From NCBI RefSeq assembly GCF_039545035.1, contig NZ_BAABRO010000014.1:1-64000 (forward strand): 64,000 bases of DNA, in the 5' to 3' direction. The first letter of the stretch is position 1. The number at the start of each line of letters is the position of its first letter. The DNA comes from Novipirellula caenicola (GTDB lineage Bacteria; Planctomycetota; Planctomycetia; Pirellulales; Pirellulaceae). Shown piece by piece: positions 25,649 through 34,458 of this stretch. The position numbers were made by a program, and so were the translations under genes. Below the pieces are notes generated by a model that searched no databases, was not told the origin of the DNA, and saw nothing but the letters and a program-made list of their open reading frames with translations.

Positions 25649-26659
25649 ATGAACGAACCCAATCCCGTCATCATCTTTGAGACATTGAACGCGTTTCAGC
25701 GAACGGGAGCCCTCAAGGCAGCCATCGAATTGAAAGTGTTCACGGCGCTTGGTGCAGGACCGCTAGATGCAAACTCGCTCGCAACGGCGTGCGGCACCAG
25801 CGTGCGAGGAATGCGGATTCTGTGTGACTATTTGACGGTGATTGGTTTTCTCGAGAAAGCCCACGCGGCGTATTCATTGACACCCACCGCCGCGGTGTTC
25901 TTGGATCAGAACTCGCCCCATTACATGGGCAGCGTCGCTGGGTTTGTGGCCGCGGATGAGATCATGGATACCTACCGCGACGTCACGGGAGCGGTTCGTC
26001 ACGGCGGCACCTTGCTGCCCGGCGGTGGCAGCACCCACGTCGATTTTTCGCTGTGGGTCGAATTCGCCAAGACGATGGCGCCAATGATGAAGCCCGCCGC
26101 AGACTTCATCGCGAATCTCGTCGCCGAGAAACACGCCGGCAGCCGCTTGCGGGTGTTGGATGTCGCTGCGGGGCATGGGATGTTCGGGATCACGATCGCC
26201 GAACAAATGCCGGACGCCGAAATTGTCGCTCAAGACTATCAACGAGTTCTAGCGGTCGCCGAGCAAAATGCCGACATTGCCGGCGTCCAGGATCGATACA
26301 CGCTGCTGCCCGGCGATGCGATGTCTGTTGATTTCGGAAGCGACTATGACTTCATCTTGCTGACCAATTTCTTGCACCACTTTGGCGTCGATACCTGCAA
26401 CACCCTGCTCAAAAAAGTGCGGTTCGCACTGAAGCCGCAGGGGGCTGTCATCTTGCTCGATTTCATCCCGAACGAAGATCGCGTTTCTCCGCCGACCGCC
26501 GCAACGTTCGCGCTGACGATGCTAATGAGTACCGATCAAGGTGATGCCTACACGTTTGCTGAATACAAGCAAATGCTTACGGCGGCTGGGTTCAGCAATA
26601 ACCAAATGGTGGACGTGCCCAATTCTCCCTCGCGATTGGTGATCAGTAGCAACGCGTGA
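25649..26659 (+). CDS. SAM-dependent O-methyltransferase with winged-helix dimerisation domain
   Basis: A 336-residue methyltransferase. Residues about 10-90 form the N-terminal winged-helix/dimerisation domain (AAIELKVFTALGAGPLDANS, RGMRILCDYLTVIGFLEK), and the SAM fold starts with VLDVAAGHGMFGITIAEQ (about 168-185), with DYDFILLTNFLHHFG and GAVILLDFIPNEDR downstream. This is the plan of hydroxyneurosporene/acetylserotonin-type O-methyltransferases. Substrate unknown. ATG 25649 with TTGGAG eight bases upstream. Confidence 0.88.
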   Translation: MNEPNPVIIFETLNAFQRTGALKAAIELKVFTALGAGPLDANSLATACGTSVRGMRILCDYLTVIGFLEKAHAAYSLTPTAAVFLDQNSPHYMGSVAGFVAADEIMDTYRDVTGAVRHGGTLLPGGGSTHVDFSLWVEFAKTMAPMMKPAADFIANLVAEKHAGSRLRVLDVAAGHGMFGITIAEQMPDAEIVAQDYQRVLAVAEQNADIAGVQDRYTLLPGDAMSVDFGSDYDFILLTNFLHHFGVDTCNTLLKKVRFALKPQGAVILLDFIPNEDRVSPPTAATFALTMLMSTDQGDAYTFAEYKQMLTAAGFSNNQMVDVPNSPSRLVISSNA

Positions 26660-26959
26660 GACGATCGCTTGATCGCACAGCTCGACCGCGATTGCATTGC
26701 CAAAAACGGAAACGATGCCAGTCGGTCGCATGTTCCTCGCGACGTGAGCTCACTGTCGTCGTCTGGAAGATCACGCTACGATTACCGTAAATTTTCAACG
26801 AACGATCGATTGACGATCGCGGTCATTGTCGACGCGTGCATGGAGTTGCAACAAGAAAACAATAACAACTCAGCTCGTCAAAAGAATGAACATGAAGTAA
26901 AATCAGAGAGAAGCCAAAATGTATGGCTGGCCCCCCATTTCTTTCCCACCTAAAGGTTT
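26660..26959. other. Intergenic region, nothing recognised
   Basis: About 300 bp between the methyltransferase and the small lipoprotein gene. No hairpin with a T tract and no credible reading frame; the final 90 bp are A-rich and may contain the lipoprotein promoter. Confidence 0.35.
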
Positions 26960-27139
26960 ATGATGAGTCGAATTTTTTCATTTGCGATTCTCGTTGCAGC
27001 ACTCGCAATCACCGGATGCTCGTCGTCGGATTCCACCAACATCTTAGAAGATGCAGATCAAGCAGCGATTGACGCGTATGACGCGCAGGCCGCTGAGAAC
27101 GAGAAGATGTTGAACGGTTACGAGGGAGTCGAAAAGTAA
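26960..27139 (+). CDS. Small lipoprotein (59 residues)
   Basis: A very short gene: a hydrophobic signal (SRIFSFAILVAALAITGC) ends in an ITGC lipobox with the acylated cysteine at residue 20, then a 39-residue acidic tail (SSSDSTNILEDADQAAIDAY and on to GYEGVEK). AAAGG lies five bases before the ATG, and a second ATG follows immediately. A strong terminator follows 30 bp after the stop, so it is a single-gene unit. Tiny acidic lipoproteins of this kind are common near DUF1559 genes in planctomycetes, as here (convergent neighbour). No function known. Confidence 0.8.
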   Translation: MMSRIFSFAILVAALAITGCSSSDSTNILEDADQAAIDAYDAQAAENEKMLNGYEGVEK

Positions 27140-27168
27140 CCCTATCGAACCTTGAACGATTACAACGA

Positions 27169-27209
27169 AACAACCTCGGAGCTTGAAAAAGCCCGAGGTT
27201 GTTTTTTTT
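27169..27209 (+). terminator. Rho-independent terminator after the small lipoprotein
   Basis: aacaacctcgg (27169-27179) pairs with ccgaggttgtt (27193-27203) over 11 bases, and the T run (27202-27209) of eight follows. It points rightward and separates the lipoprotein from the convergent DUF1559 gene. Confidence 0.92.
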
Positions 27210-27266
27210 GCGACGATTCGCACGCAGAGTGCGAATCAATTTTCAAGTCTGCAGCACGACCGCATT

Positions 27267-28535
27267 TTAGAATTCGCTGCTGATCACTTCCTTCGAAGCG
27301 CGTGTGCCCAGTGCACCCCAGAGTCCGAACGGACTTTGAGCACCCGTTTGGTTCTTGGTTGCAGCGCTACCGCCAAGATAAACAACGGGGTTCTGTGAAT
27401 TCCCTGCTTCGATCGAATCGGTGATGAACTTGACCGCTCCGTCACCCATCAAAACGTGAGCACCGCCTTGGTGGCGACTCGAAGCGGTGGCGACCAAATC
27501 GCCGTGACCCGCTCCGGGGCCGGCGTCGGTACAGACCGCCGAGTTGGGTGGCAAAATGGTGTGCATTTGTCCGTAGACCGGCATGGCGTCGTACCAATGG
27601 TATCCACGTCCCCAGTTGGAATTGACACCGATGCTGGCGATCCAAAACTGTGGACGCTCTGGATCAAGCGATGCCTTCATGAACGATGGATTTAGATGGC
27701 AATCCTTACGTTCCCCCGTCACCCCGACGCCACCGCTGGTTGGCAACGAGGTGCGAGCATCTTTGTCGCCTAGATCGGTTGCAATTTCGCCGCACATGAT
27801 GGTGTTAGCCAACCCGTCCAGCGTGTCACGGAATTTCATGTTCTTGGTAAGAACGAAAATCCCGCGGTGGGCCGCGTTGGAATGTTGTGCCGAACCCGTG
27901 CTAGGTGTGTAGGGAAGGGTTACACTCGAATCCTCGGATTGCTCGTTGACATTCAAATACGGATCACGCGATCGATACGACGAATCTCCGGTGCACGCCA
28001 CATAGTTGGTGCGTCCCAACGATGGCAATCCCGTTCCGGGGTCACTCGGACAGCGAAGCGTCGCCAATTCGGTCACGTAGGGCAGGTAGTTTCGCTCATC
28101 GGGACGCGGTCCCATTGCTTGCCATGGTGGCGATTTTGGAGTTCCGTTCGAATTGATCGCGAGCGGATTGCTGATCTGCTCCCACAAGGCTTGTTGTTCA
28201 ATGAACGGCACAATGCCGACCAGCATCGACAGTCGGTGGTTTGAGCAGCCCGTTGCCGAGGGGGTTGTGGGCGAGGGTTGATCCCACAGGTCACGTCCGC
28301 CCACAACATAAGTCCCAGTGCCTAACACTGGTAACTGGTTGTAGGCAGAGTGATAGTTGTGGATCCCCAAGCCGATTTGCTTGAAGTTGTTACTGCAGCT
28401 CATACGACGGGCTGCTTCCCGAGCGGCTTGAACGGCGGGCAGCAAAAGGCCAACCAATACGCCAATGATGGCAATCACAACGAGCAGCTCAACCAGAGTA
28501 AATGCGGCATTTCGCCGCTGAAGTCTAGCGTGCAA
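27267..28535 (-). CDS. DUF1559 protein with type IV pilin-like N-terminus
   Basis: A 422-residue member of the large planctomycete DUF1559 family. A prepilin-type signal [20 protein letters not shown] near the N-terminus is followed by the family block [20 protein letters not shown]. The C-terminus has the H-X9-DG motif ([17 protein letters not shown]). Such proteins are thought to be exported by a pseudopilin route; their role is unknown. The start is a TTG, unusual but supported by a strong AGGAG eight bases before; no ATG lies between it and the signal. It is monocistronic and convergent with the lipoprotein gene. Confidence 0.92.
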   Translation of the reverse strand: MHARLQRRNAAFTLVELLVVIAIIGVLVGLLLPAVQAAREAARRMSCSNNFKQIGLGIHNYHSAYNQLPVLGTGTYVVGGRDLWDQPSPTTPSATGCSNHRLSMLVGIVPFIEQQALWEQISNPLAINSNGTPKSPPWQAMGPRPDERNYLPYVTELATLRCPSDPGTGLPSLGRTNYVACTGDSSYRSRDPYLNVNEQSEDSSVTLPYTPSTGSAQHSNAAHRGIFVLTKNMKFRDTLDGLANTIMCGEIATDLGDKDARTSLPTSGGVGVTGERKDCHLNPSFMKASLDPERPQFWIASIGVNSNWGRGYHWYDAMPVYGQMHTILPPNSAVCTDAGPGAGHGDLVATASSRHQGGAHVLMGDGAVKFITDSIEAGNSQNPVVYLGGSAATKNQTGAQSPFGLWGALGTRASKEVISSEF

Positions 28536-29299
28536 CGCAATTCTCCTAAAAAGGAAAGGGAGGGGGGATAAAGGCGGGAAAAGGGGACACCCCTAAAGAA
28601 GGGGCGTCGCTCCGTTAAAGCCAGTCTAACGACAAACAAGGCAACCGTAAATGAGAATTTGCGGGGGTGCCGCCTACTTTCTCCAATGCGAATCCCTGCC
28701 GGGGGGACAGGCCTCGCCTCTTTGCTGGGGACACTGTATAGACTTTTGCGATCGCTGGTCTGCACGAGAGGCGAGTCGCAAGACGCTGGATGGGGGGGCG
28801 GCAATGTCGAATACGGTGGGGCGTGAACGCATCGACTGTGGCTATCGAAAGCGACAATTCTGCCAACTGCACCTGAGGCCAAAGCCCCGTCGTGACGCAT
28901 TTCTTAGTGGCAGCTTGCGCCAGAAAGGGGGCCTCGTGTTTGTTTTGAAGTTGCGTGTTTTTATTTAGGGGCAAAGCCCCGGACGTTTACCCAGCCCAGC
29001 CCAACGGGCTGGGACCAAGAAAACCAATGAATTGTAGGGCCAACGGTCCGGCCGTTTGTTGGGACCTAATGAGGGCGGCTAGCAAATGGCCGGGCCTTTG
29101 GCCCGAAGAACGAAAAACGCGCAACTTCAAAACTGACGCGTCGGGTTGTGATTCCCCGGGAAAATCGACGATAGCGCAACTTCAAAATGTGAATGCGCGG
29201 CGACGGTCCCCATGACGAGGTGAAACTGCCGACTTTAACTGCTTCACCGCGTTCGCCCAGGGCGGCGGACTCAACAGCGGTGATGGCGTCGCGAAATCG
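28536..29299. other. Repeat-rich intergenic region
   Basis: About 760 bp upstream of the leftward DUF1559 gene and downstream of the leftward nuclease-fold gene. It contains a 192-bp element with 21-bp terminal inverted repeats (listed separately), several small perfect hairpins, and a third copy of the 13-mer cgcaacttcaaaa at 29175-29187. No credible gene. Confidence 0.6.
28942..29133. mobile_element. MITE-like element with 21-bp terminal inverted repeats
   Basis: Left end gttttgaagttgcgtgttttt is at 28942-28962, and its reverse complement at 29113-29133 differs by one base. The 150-bp interior has no reading frame but holds hairpins: ggggcaaagcccc (28968-28980), cccagccc/gggctggg (28995-29013) and cgggcc-ttt-ggcccg (29091-29105). 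I see no target-site duplication at the edges. A non-autonomous mobile element is inferred. Confidence 0.5.
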
Positions 29300-30109
29300 C
29301 TAAGGGGTATGCATTGGCTGCAGCTGGAGCACGGCAAAGATCGCTCGGTGATCCGAAGCGACTGCTTCGTCGAGTACGTTGACTTCGACGACATTCCAGC
29401 GATTTTGAGGGCGATAGAGGATGAAGTCGATTTGCCGCTTGGGCTCGGTCACCGGGATCGTTGGTATCGGGGCGTCGGTCACCGATGTCCACATGGCACC
29501 AAGCCGTTTCATGGTTTCGCTGTCTGGGGTCGCATTCATATCACCCGCCAATAATGCAATCGGTTGCTTCGCTTTCTTTACGCTCGCGTTGATTGCATCG
29601 GCGGATTCAAGTCGCTCGCGTTCATCGCGGCGATGATCCAGATGAGTTGCCATCAGCAGCAGCGGTTCGGCAACGCCAGGGATTTGAATCGTCGCTTCGA
29701 TGTAGCCGCGTTGTTCGCCGTCGGCAAGATTGGGAAGCATGCGATTGGTGTGCGCGCGGACCGGATAACGTGATAATATCGCGTTCCCGTAATGGCCTCC
29801 TTGCAGCGGAATGTTGGCTCCAAATACCACGTTCATGTCGGTCAGTCGAGCCAACTCGGCAGGCTGGTCCACCGACTGCGACCGGCCAACGTTCTGGTCG
29901 ACTTCTTGCAGCGCAACCAGGTCGGGTTTTACCGAGTTAATCACCGCCGCAATCCGCTGCAAATCCAATTGTCCGTCGATTCCTTCGCCATGGTGAATGT
30001 TGTAGCTGAGGACCCGTAGCTTGACAGGCTCGTCCGCCACCGCGAACGGTGCGAGCGAAACCAACAACAGAAGCAACCAAGATCGTAGAGTCGACATTCG
30101 CATGGCCAT
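29300..30109 (-). CDS. Secreted endonuclease/exonuclease/phosphatase family protein
   Basis: A 269-residue protein with a signal peptide (TLRSWLLLLLVSLAPFAVA). The EEP fold is marked by LRVLSYNIHHGEG, the metal-binding LVALQEVDQN, MATHLDHR, AGDMNATPDS and the C-terminal SDHRAIFAVL. Members hydrolyse phosphodiester bonds in nucleic acids, lipids or sugar phosphates, using a divalent metal. All key residues (Asn, Glu, Asp, His) appear present. Which substrate it uses cannot be read from sequence. ATG 30109; later in-frame Met codons at residues 3 and 5 are also possible. Confidence 0.88.
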   Translation of the reverse strand: MAMRMSTLRSWLLLLLVSLAPFAVADEPVKLRVLSYNIHHGEGIDGQLDLQRIAAVINSVKPDLVALQEVDQNVGRSQSVDQPAELARLTDMNVVFGANIPLQGGHYGNAILSRYPVRAHTNRMLPNLADGEQRGYIEATIQIPGVAEPLLLMATHLDHRRDERERLESADAINASVKKAKQPIALLAGDMNATPDSETMKRLGAMWTSVTDAPIPTIPVTEPKRQIDFILYRPQNRWNVVEVNVLDEAVASDHRAIFAVLQLQPMHTP

Positions 30110-30234
30110 TGGTAGGAAGACGTTAAAGTTTACGCTGTTTCAAGTTCGGATTTTGTTGCCCGGGCCCACCAGGCGGTGCGGCGGCAATCCGATTTGCGGA
30201 GTGATACTCTGGACTGTTTCCAAGACAACCCATT

Positions 30235-30263
30235 GAGCGGTCGCGATGGCTTCGCGGCCGCTC
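30235..30263. terminator. Hairpin downstream of the DUF1080 gene
   Basis: gagcggtcgcga (30235-30246) pairs with tcgcggccgctc (30252-30263) around tggct over 12 bases with one G-T pair. It lies 26 bp past the leftward DUF1080 stop. No T tract follows in either direction, so terminator function is only suggested. Confidence 0.4.
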
Positions 30264-30288
30264 GTTGGTTTGCACGCCAGTAATGCGG

Positions 30289-30915
30289 TTATGGCAACGG
30301 TTGCACTTCGACCTTACGGATACTGACTTTGCTTCCGGGATCGTGTTGTTGAAACGCGAAGTGACCTTCTTTGAACGTCTTGTCAAAGTCGAGGTATTCG
30401 TACAATTCGTTTCCATCGACCGTAATTTTGATCCGCGTCATTTCGCGACCGCGCCATACGTCGTCACGCACTTCGATTTCGTAGGTAAACCAGGTGTCGG
30501 GTTTGACGTGTTGCTTGTAGACATGGCACATTCCATAGAGTGATCCAGTACGAATCGGGTCGGTATGAGTGCTGTCGATTTGAGCTTCGTAGCCATCCGA
30601 AAATCCTGGTTTCTCGGTGGTGCGGAAATACATTCCCGAGTTTCCGCCATCGTTGATTTTGACTTCGGCGCGGTAGCGAAAGTTTTTGTAAGGGCCAGTG
30701 GTGGTGACCAGCATCGATTGCGAACCGGACCCTTGGATGGCGCCGTCTTTGACTTCCCAAACACTGTTCTCCTTGCCAACCTTCTGCCATCCGTCGAGCG
30801 TTTTTCCGTCAAACAGAGATGTCCAGGCGGCGTCTTCGGCCATCGCGTTTGTGCCGAATGAGAGCGTCGAAAGCACAGTCAGGAAAAGCATGAAACGAGA
30901 CAAAACGGCGTACAT
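30289..30915 (-). CDS. Secreted DUF1080 (3-keto-disaccharide hydrolase-like) protein
   Basis: A 208-residue protein with a signal peptide, then the DUF1080 concanavalin-like fold. Characteristic strings are TSLFDGKTLDGWQKVG, WEVKDGAIQGSG, FRYRAEVKINDGGNSGMYFRTTE, GYEAQIDSTH, and the closing GHFAFQQHDPGSKVSIRKVEV. The family includes 3-keto-disaccharide hydrolases that cleave sugars oxidised by Gfo/Idh/MocA dehydrogenases; planctomycetes have many copies. Which sugar is unknown. ATG 30915. Confidence 0.93.
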   Translation of the reverse strand: MYAVLSRFMLFLTVLSTLSFGTNAMAEDAAWTSLFDGKTLDGWQKVGKENSVWEVKDGAIQGSGSQSMLVTTTGPYKNFRYRAEVKINDGGNSGMYFRTTEKPGFSDGYEAQIDSTHTDPIRTGSLYGMCHVYKQHVKPDTWFTYEIEVRDDVWRGREMTRIKITVDGNELYEYLDFDKTFKEGHFAFQQHDPGSKVSIRKVEVQPLP

Positions 30916-31776
30916 AAGCGAATTCCAGTGAAATGGGAGGGGATAGAAATGCCTCTCGGTCGATCAAGAGGCATGGTCAGACTCGGATATCGGGTCTGCG
31001 GTAGGGAGTCTCACTTTAGCAACCCGACACACCAACGCAATCACGCAAGTGGGGCAGAGGGCTACTCTGGCAGTATTTCGGCAGCTTAATTCAAACTAAG
31101 CCCATGAAAATCCGCTCCAGATTGCCTCTGCATTTCTAAGCGACGGATTCGCGTCGGCGGCATTGCATGGCGCGTTTGGGGCGTGCAGGTTTGAGGGGCG
31201 AGGTAGGGAGTTGCGAGCGGCTCACGAAAAACGCAACGCTACAAACACCACACGTTTGGTGCGAAAGTCGATGACAATGGCCGTAAGGCACTTGGTAGCG
31301 TATGGTACCCGGCCGCTGACGCGTCGCGGCTCACAAAAACAACAGGCCGTTGACCAGTTCCATTGCGCTGGGGCTGCAGGAATCCGGAACGTAAGGTGCT
31401 CGGTTGCTGCCGCCTGAAAAGTGTACAGGTGGACGAATGATGAGTGTTACAGGTGCAACACACCGGAGTTGCGCATTTCTTGCGCATGAGTTGGCGTCGG
31501 AACCCGTTTGGCATTGCTGCACTTACCAAACGCGAAGTCGTTTTCGCAGGCTTTTGTCGTCGTTGTTTCCAAATCGCTGTCGCAGCCAAACGCTCTACGG
31601 TTTCCGTTACTTGTCGTTGCACATGATGGCGAAACCCGAAATCTGGAACAATAGACTGTTGTCGGCGCACTGGAGGGGTGTTAGGCTCGTTCTGTTCGGG
31701 GGGCTTCGCTTGCAGCGGTGTGAATCGCCAGCCTTCCGACGGGAAAGAATCAGGGGACTACGTTGGAGTTGGCATC
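30916..31776. other. Long intergenic region holding a dispersed repeat
   Basis: About 860 bp between divergent genes. Positions 31271-31360 carry repeat copy B (listed separately). The remainder has no gene I can support; the short frames are repeat artefacts. Confidence 0.45.
31271..31360 (-). repeat. 90-bp dispersed intergenic repeat, copy B
   Basis: This is the reverse complement of the repeat at 18426-18515. The shared core reads gagccgcgacgcgtcagcgg on the minus strand, and the frame through it on the plus strand spells GTRPLTRRGS. Both copies have the same length and ends, so they look like copies of one mobile or REP-type element rather than a chance match. Confidence 0.75.
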
Positions 31777-32565
31777 GTGTTCACTAATCATCATTCTCGC
31801 GACGTGTCACTGCCTGAGCGATTTCGTCCAGGTCTGACATCTTTGCTCGAAGCGGTTGAGTATGCCGAGCAGACGAGCGGCGATTACTGGGAATTCGCAG
31901 TTGAACTGGATCGTTTAACATCCTACGGGCTGACCTTCAATGACTTTCGCTGGCTGGTGCGGTGCCACTACGTCGAACATCAACGCGAAGTGACACTCGA
32001 GCGCGATGACGGTCGCGCGTTCCGGCCCACGGGCGATTTAACGTTTCCCGATCGCACCTGCTTTGTGCTGACAAAATTGGGGATTGAATTTGCCCGAAGT
32101 TATTGCGCGGTCTCGATCAATCATGGTGCGATCCACCATGGTGTGGTAACCAGTGCAGTAAACGGCAACCGGATCACACCGGCAGAGGCCGAGCAAGGAG
32201 GCGATGTCGCACCGCCGCCGACCGCTGCGACGAACGAGCCAATGGCAAAAACAATTCTGCTTCCGCAGTGGGATCCCCAGCGGCGGCAGTTGCGATTCAA
32301 TGGGGTAGCGGTCAAAGAATTTAGGTGGACTGCCCACAACCAAGAAGCGATTCTGAGTGCGTTCCAGGAAGAGCACTGGCCCGCACGGATCGACGATCCG
32401 TTGCCGCCTCATGCGGAACAGGATTCCAAACGCCGGTTAAGCGATACGATCAAGTGTTTGAACCGAAAACAGGTCAATCCGATCCTACACTTTCGCGGCG
32501 ACGGTACGGGCGAAGGCGTGGTTTGGGAACACATTGGGGATCGTTCCTGCCGTCGACGCCCGTGA
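31777..32565 (+). CDS. Hypothetical protein with winged-helix-like C-terminus
   Basis: A 262-residue protein if started at GTG 31777, which has GGAG eight bases upstream; an in-frame start at 31678 would add 33 poorly patterned residues. The N-terminal part (LTSLLEAVEYAEQTSGDYWEF, FNDFRWLVRCHYVEH) looks helical and globular. The C-terminal part (WTAHNQEAILSAFQEEHWPARIDDPL, RLSDTIKCLNRKQVNPILHFRGDG) resembles a winged-helix fold seen in planctomycete hypothetical proteins. No known family assigned; a DNA-binding role is only a guess. Confidence 0.6.
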   Translation: MFTNHHSRDVSLPERFRPGLTSLLEAVEYAEQTSGDYWEFAVELDRLTSYGLTFNDFRWLVRCHYVEHQREVTLERDDGRAFRPTGDLTFPDRTCFVLTKLGIEFARSYCAVSINHGAIHHGVVTSAVNGNRITPAEAEQGGDVAPPPTAATNEPMAKTILLPQWDPQRRQLRFNGVAVKEFRWTAHNQEAILSAFQEEHWPARIDDPLPPHAEQDSKRRLSDTIKCLNRKQVNPILHFRGDGTGEGVVWEHIGDRSCRRRP

Positions 32566-32644
32566 GGCGTCGCTCATCCAACGGGATATCAAGAAAGTGT
32601 CCTTAGAACTCAAGACAACGTCGCCCTAGTTGCGGCCATGTTGT

Positions 32645-33238
32645 CTAGTTGGCCGGATGGCCCCATTTGCCTGAAAAGACAAATTCCGAGAGCGGTTTTC
32701 GCTGTCGTGTTGCCTGGTCTCGCTGCTTCAACTCCTCTGGAAGCGACTCGGGATCGGCCGCGTATCCGATCGCCATCGCGGTCAACGGTTGGATATCCTC
32801 GGGAACCTCGAACACTTCACGTGCTTTGTCTGAGTGGATGCCGATCATTTGGTGGACGGATAATCCGCGGGCGGTCGCTTCAAAGCAAATATTGCCAGCG
32901 GCGAGTCCTAAATCGTGGGTTGCCGCTGCGTTGGGTTTACCGTTTCGCGAGAACTTCAAACGGGTGCAACACAATACCAGTACCGGGGCCGCCTTGGCCC
33001 AGGCTTGGTTGGCGTCGACCAAGCAAGACAGCAGTTGATCGAACCGCTCGCCATCGTCGCGTGTCGCCACGATAAAGGACCAGGGTTGTTCGTTGTACGA
33101 GGACGGAGCCCAACGCGCCGCCTCCATTAACGCGTCAATGTCCTGTTTGGAAACCGAGCGTTCGTCGAATCCATACGGGCTCCATCGTTTGCGGATCAAT
33201 TCATGAATAGGGTGATCACTGGATGCTTCTTTGTTCAT
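32645..33238 (-). CDS. Nitroreductase-family flavoprotein
   Basis: A 197-residue NAD(P)H/FMN-dependent nitroreductase. Family landmarks are IRKRWSPYGFDE (FMN-binding Arg segment), EAARWAPSSYNEQPWSFIVA, AAATHDLGLAAGNICFEA and GLSVHQMIGI. The start at ATG 33238 has AGGAG ten bases upstream; a longer in-frame version from 33379 would add 47 unrelated residues. Members reduce nitro groups, quinones or flavins; the natural substrate is not evident. No operon partner. Confidence 0.9.
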   Translation of the reverse strand: MNKEASSDHPIHELIRKRWSPYGFDERSVSKQDIDALMEAARWAPSSYNEQPWSFIVATRDDGERFDQLLSCLVDANQAWAKAAPVLVLCCTRLKFSRNGKPNAAATHDLGLAAGNICFEATARGLSVHQMIGIHSDKAREVFEVPEDIQPLTAMAIGYAADPESLPEELKQRDQATRQRKPLSEFVFSGKWGHPAN

Positions 33239-33588
33239 CTCAGGGGCTCCTTTGGGTAAGCGTGTAACAGCTTCTGCAGAACTTTTAAAGCCAGGTTGGA
33301 TCCAGCTCATTTTTTGAACGTCATCCGTCGCCGTTTTCGCTGCGTTTTCGCCGTGTTTTCGAGCGACATTTGACGCCATCGTACCCGATCCATCGCGGCG
33401 ACGTGAACGGTGCCGCCCGCGACCAACCCAAACCGAGCGTGATCACGGTTCTGCTGGAAACAGTTCGCGGAAATTTAACGATTCCCACGGGGGGGTGTCT
33501 AATTGCGACGTAACTTTTAAGGGCACCATGTTACGTGGACTACGCTGCGGCTTACTCCCGAGCTGCTAACTAAACGAGGATGCTAGAA
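33239..33588. other. Intergenic region between divergent genes, nothing recognised
   Basis: About 350 bp. It contains acgtaac (33509-33515) and a reverse partner gttacgt (33530-33536) around a 14-base spacer, a possible operator or hairpin before the GAF gene, but nothing firmer. Confidence 0.35.
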
Positions 33589-34371
33589 ATGGGAATTAGC
33601 GTTGTCGAAACATCGACACTTGATTGTGTATTCGGACTCTCCAGCAGAATCGTTAACGGTGCGACGCTGGATGAATCGCTTAATTTCGTGTTTGAATCCT
33701 TTCAGGGGCTGATCCCGTACGATCGAATTGGATATGCCGAAATCGACGAGATTGCGGAATATGCCACATCGCGATGGCTCCGCTCGAACGAACCTACGCA
33801 TCTGCGACTTGGTTACGCAGCCGCGATTGCCGATTCATCGTTGTCGGTGGTGCTGAAAATGCAGCAACCGCGAGTGCTGAACAATTTGAATGACTATTTA
33901 GAACGACGTCCAAATTCTCGATCGACACGGTTGATGATTCGAGAGGGAATGCAGTCGTCGCTGACGTGCCCTGTGATCGCGAAAAACAAGCCTCTCGGGT
34001 TCTTGTTTTTTAGCAGCAAGTCGATCGAGTCGTATACAAAGACGCACATCAAATTGTCAAAGGTGGTGGCAATGCAGTTGGCGATGCAGCAAACGGCCGT
34101 GCAAGCGATCGCGGCGAGCAAGAAGCAACCACCGACGAAGTCGTTGGCTGACGAGGCTGCAGCAGCTTCATTGCCGGAACCTCAGACGGGACCGAGACAT
34201 CTGTCGCTGTCGCAATTGCAACCCGGAATGGTGCTGGCTGACCCAATTCAATTGGAAAATGGCCGATTGCTGCTTGCATCGCAAGTCGTGCTAAGCGAAG
34301 TATCGATCGAACGCCTTATTCGACTTGCCGTGCGTGGTTTCTTACGCGTCGAATTCGTATCCGTCTTATAG
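33589..34371 (+). CDS. GAF-domain protein with C-terminal PGMVL-type regulatory module
   Basis: A 260-residue cytoplasmic protein. Residues about 5-165 form a GAF-like sensor domain (LDESLNFVFESFQGLIPYDRIGYAEID near the start, then SLTCPVIAKNKPLGFLFFSS). A linker rich in Ala/Ser/Pro leads to a C-terminal segment LSQLQPGMVLADPIQLENGR...LLASQVVLSEVSIERLIRLA, the pattern that precedes HD-GYP or HDOD signalling domains, but here no HD domain follows. So it looks like a sensor with an output docking motif but no enzyme. The start ATG 33589 has GAGG nine bases before; ATG 33580 is too close to it. Confidence 0.72.
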   Translation: MGISVVETSTLDCVFGLSSRIVNGATLDESLNFVFESFQGLIPYDRIGYAEIDEIAEYATSRWLRSNEPTHLRLGYAAAIADSSLSVVLKMQQPRVLNNLNDYLERRPNSRSTRLMIREGMQSSLTCPVIAKNKPLGFLFFSSKSIESYTKTHIKLSKVVAMQLAMQQTAVQAIAASKKQPPTKSLADEAAAASLPEPQTGPRHLSLSQLQPGMVLADPIQLENGRLLLASQVVLSEVSIERLIRLAVRGFLRVEFVSVL

Positions 34372-34458
34372 CGGCATACTTATTACGGCAAAGCGTGGCT
34401 GTGAATTGGGTGGACGATCAAGTTCGGGGGACGAACGAAGAATGGAGGTTCACTTCGC

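Noticed and set aside
31163-31417. Plus-strand 84-residue protein containing GTRPLTRRGS
   Set aside because: It is the repeat copy B read in one frame, with no conservation outside the repeat.
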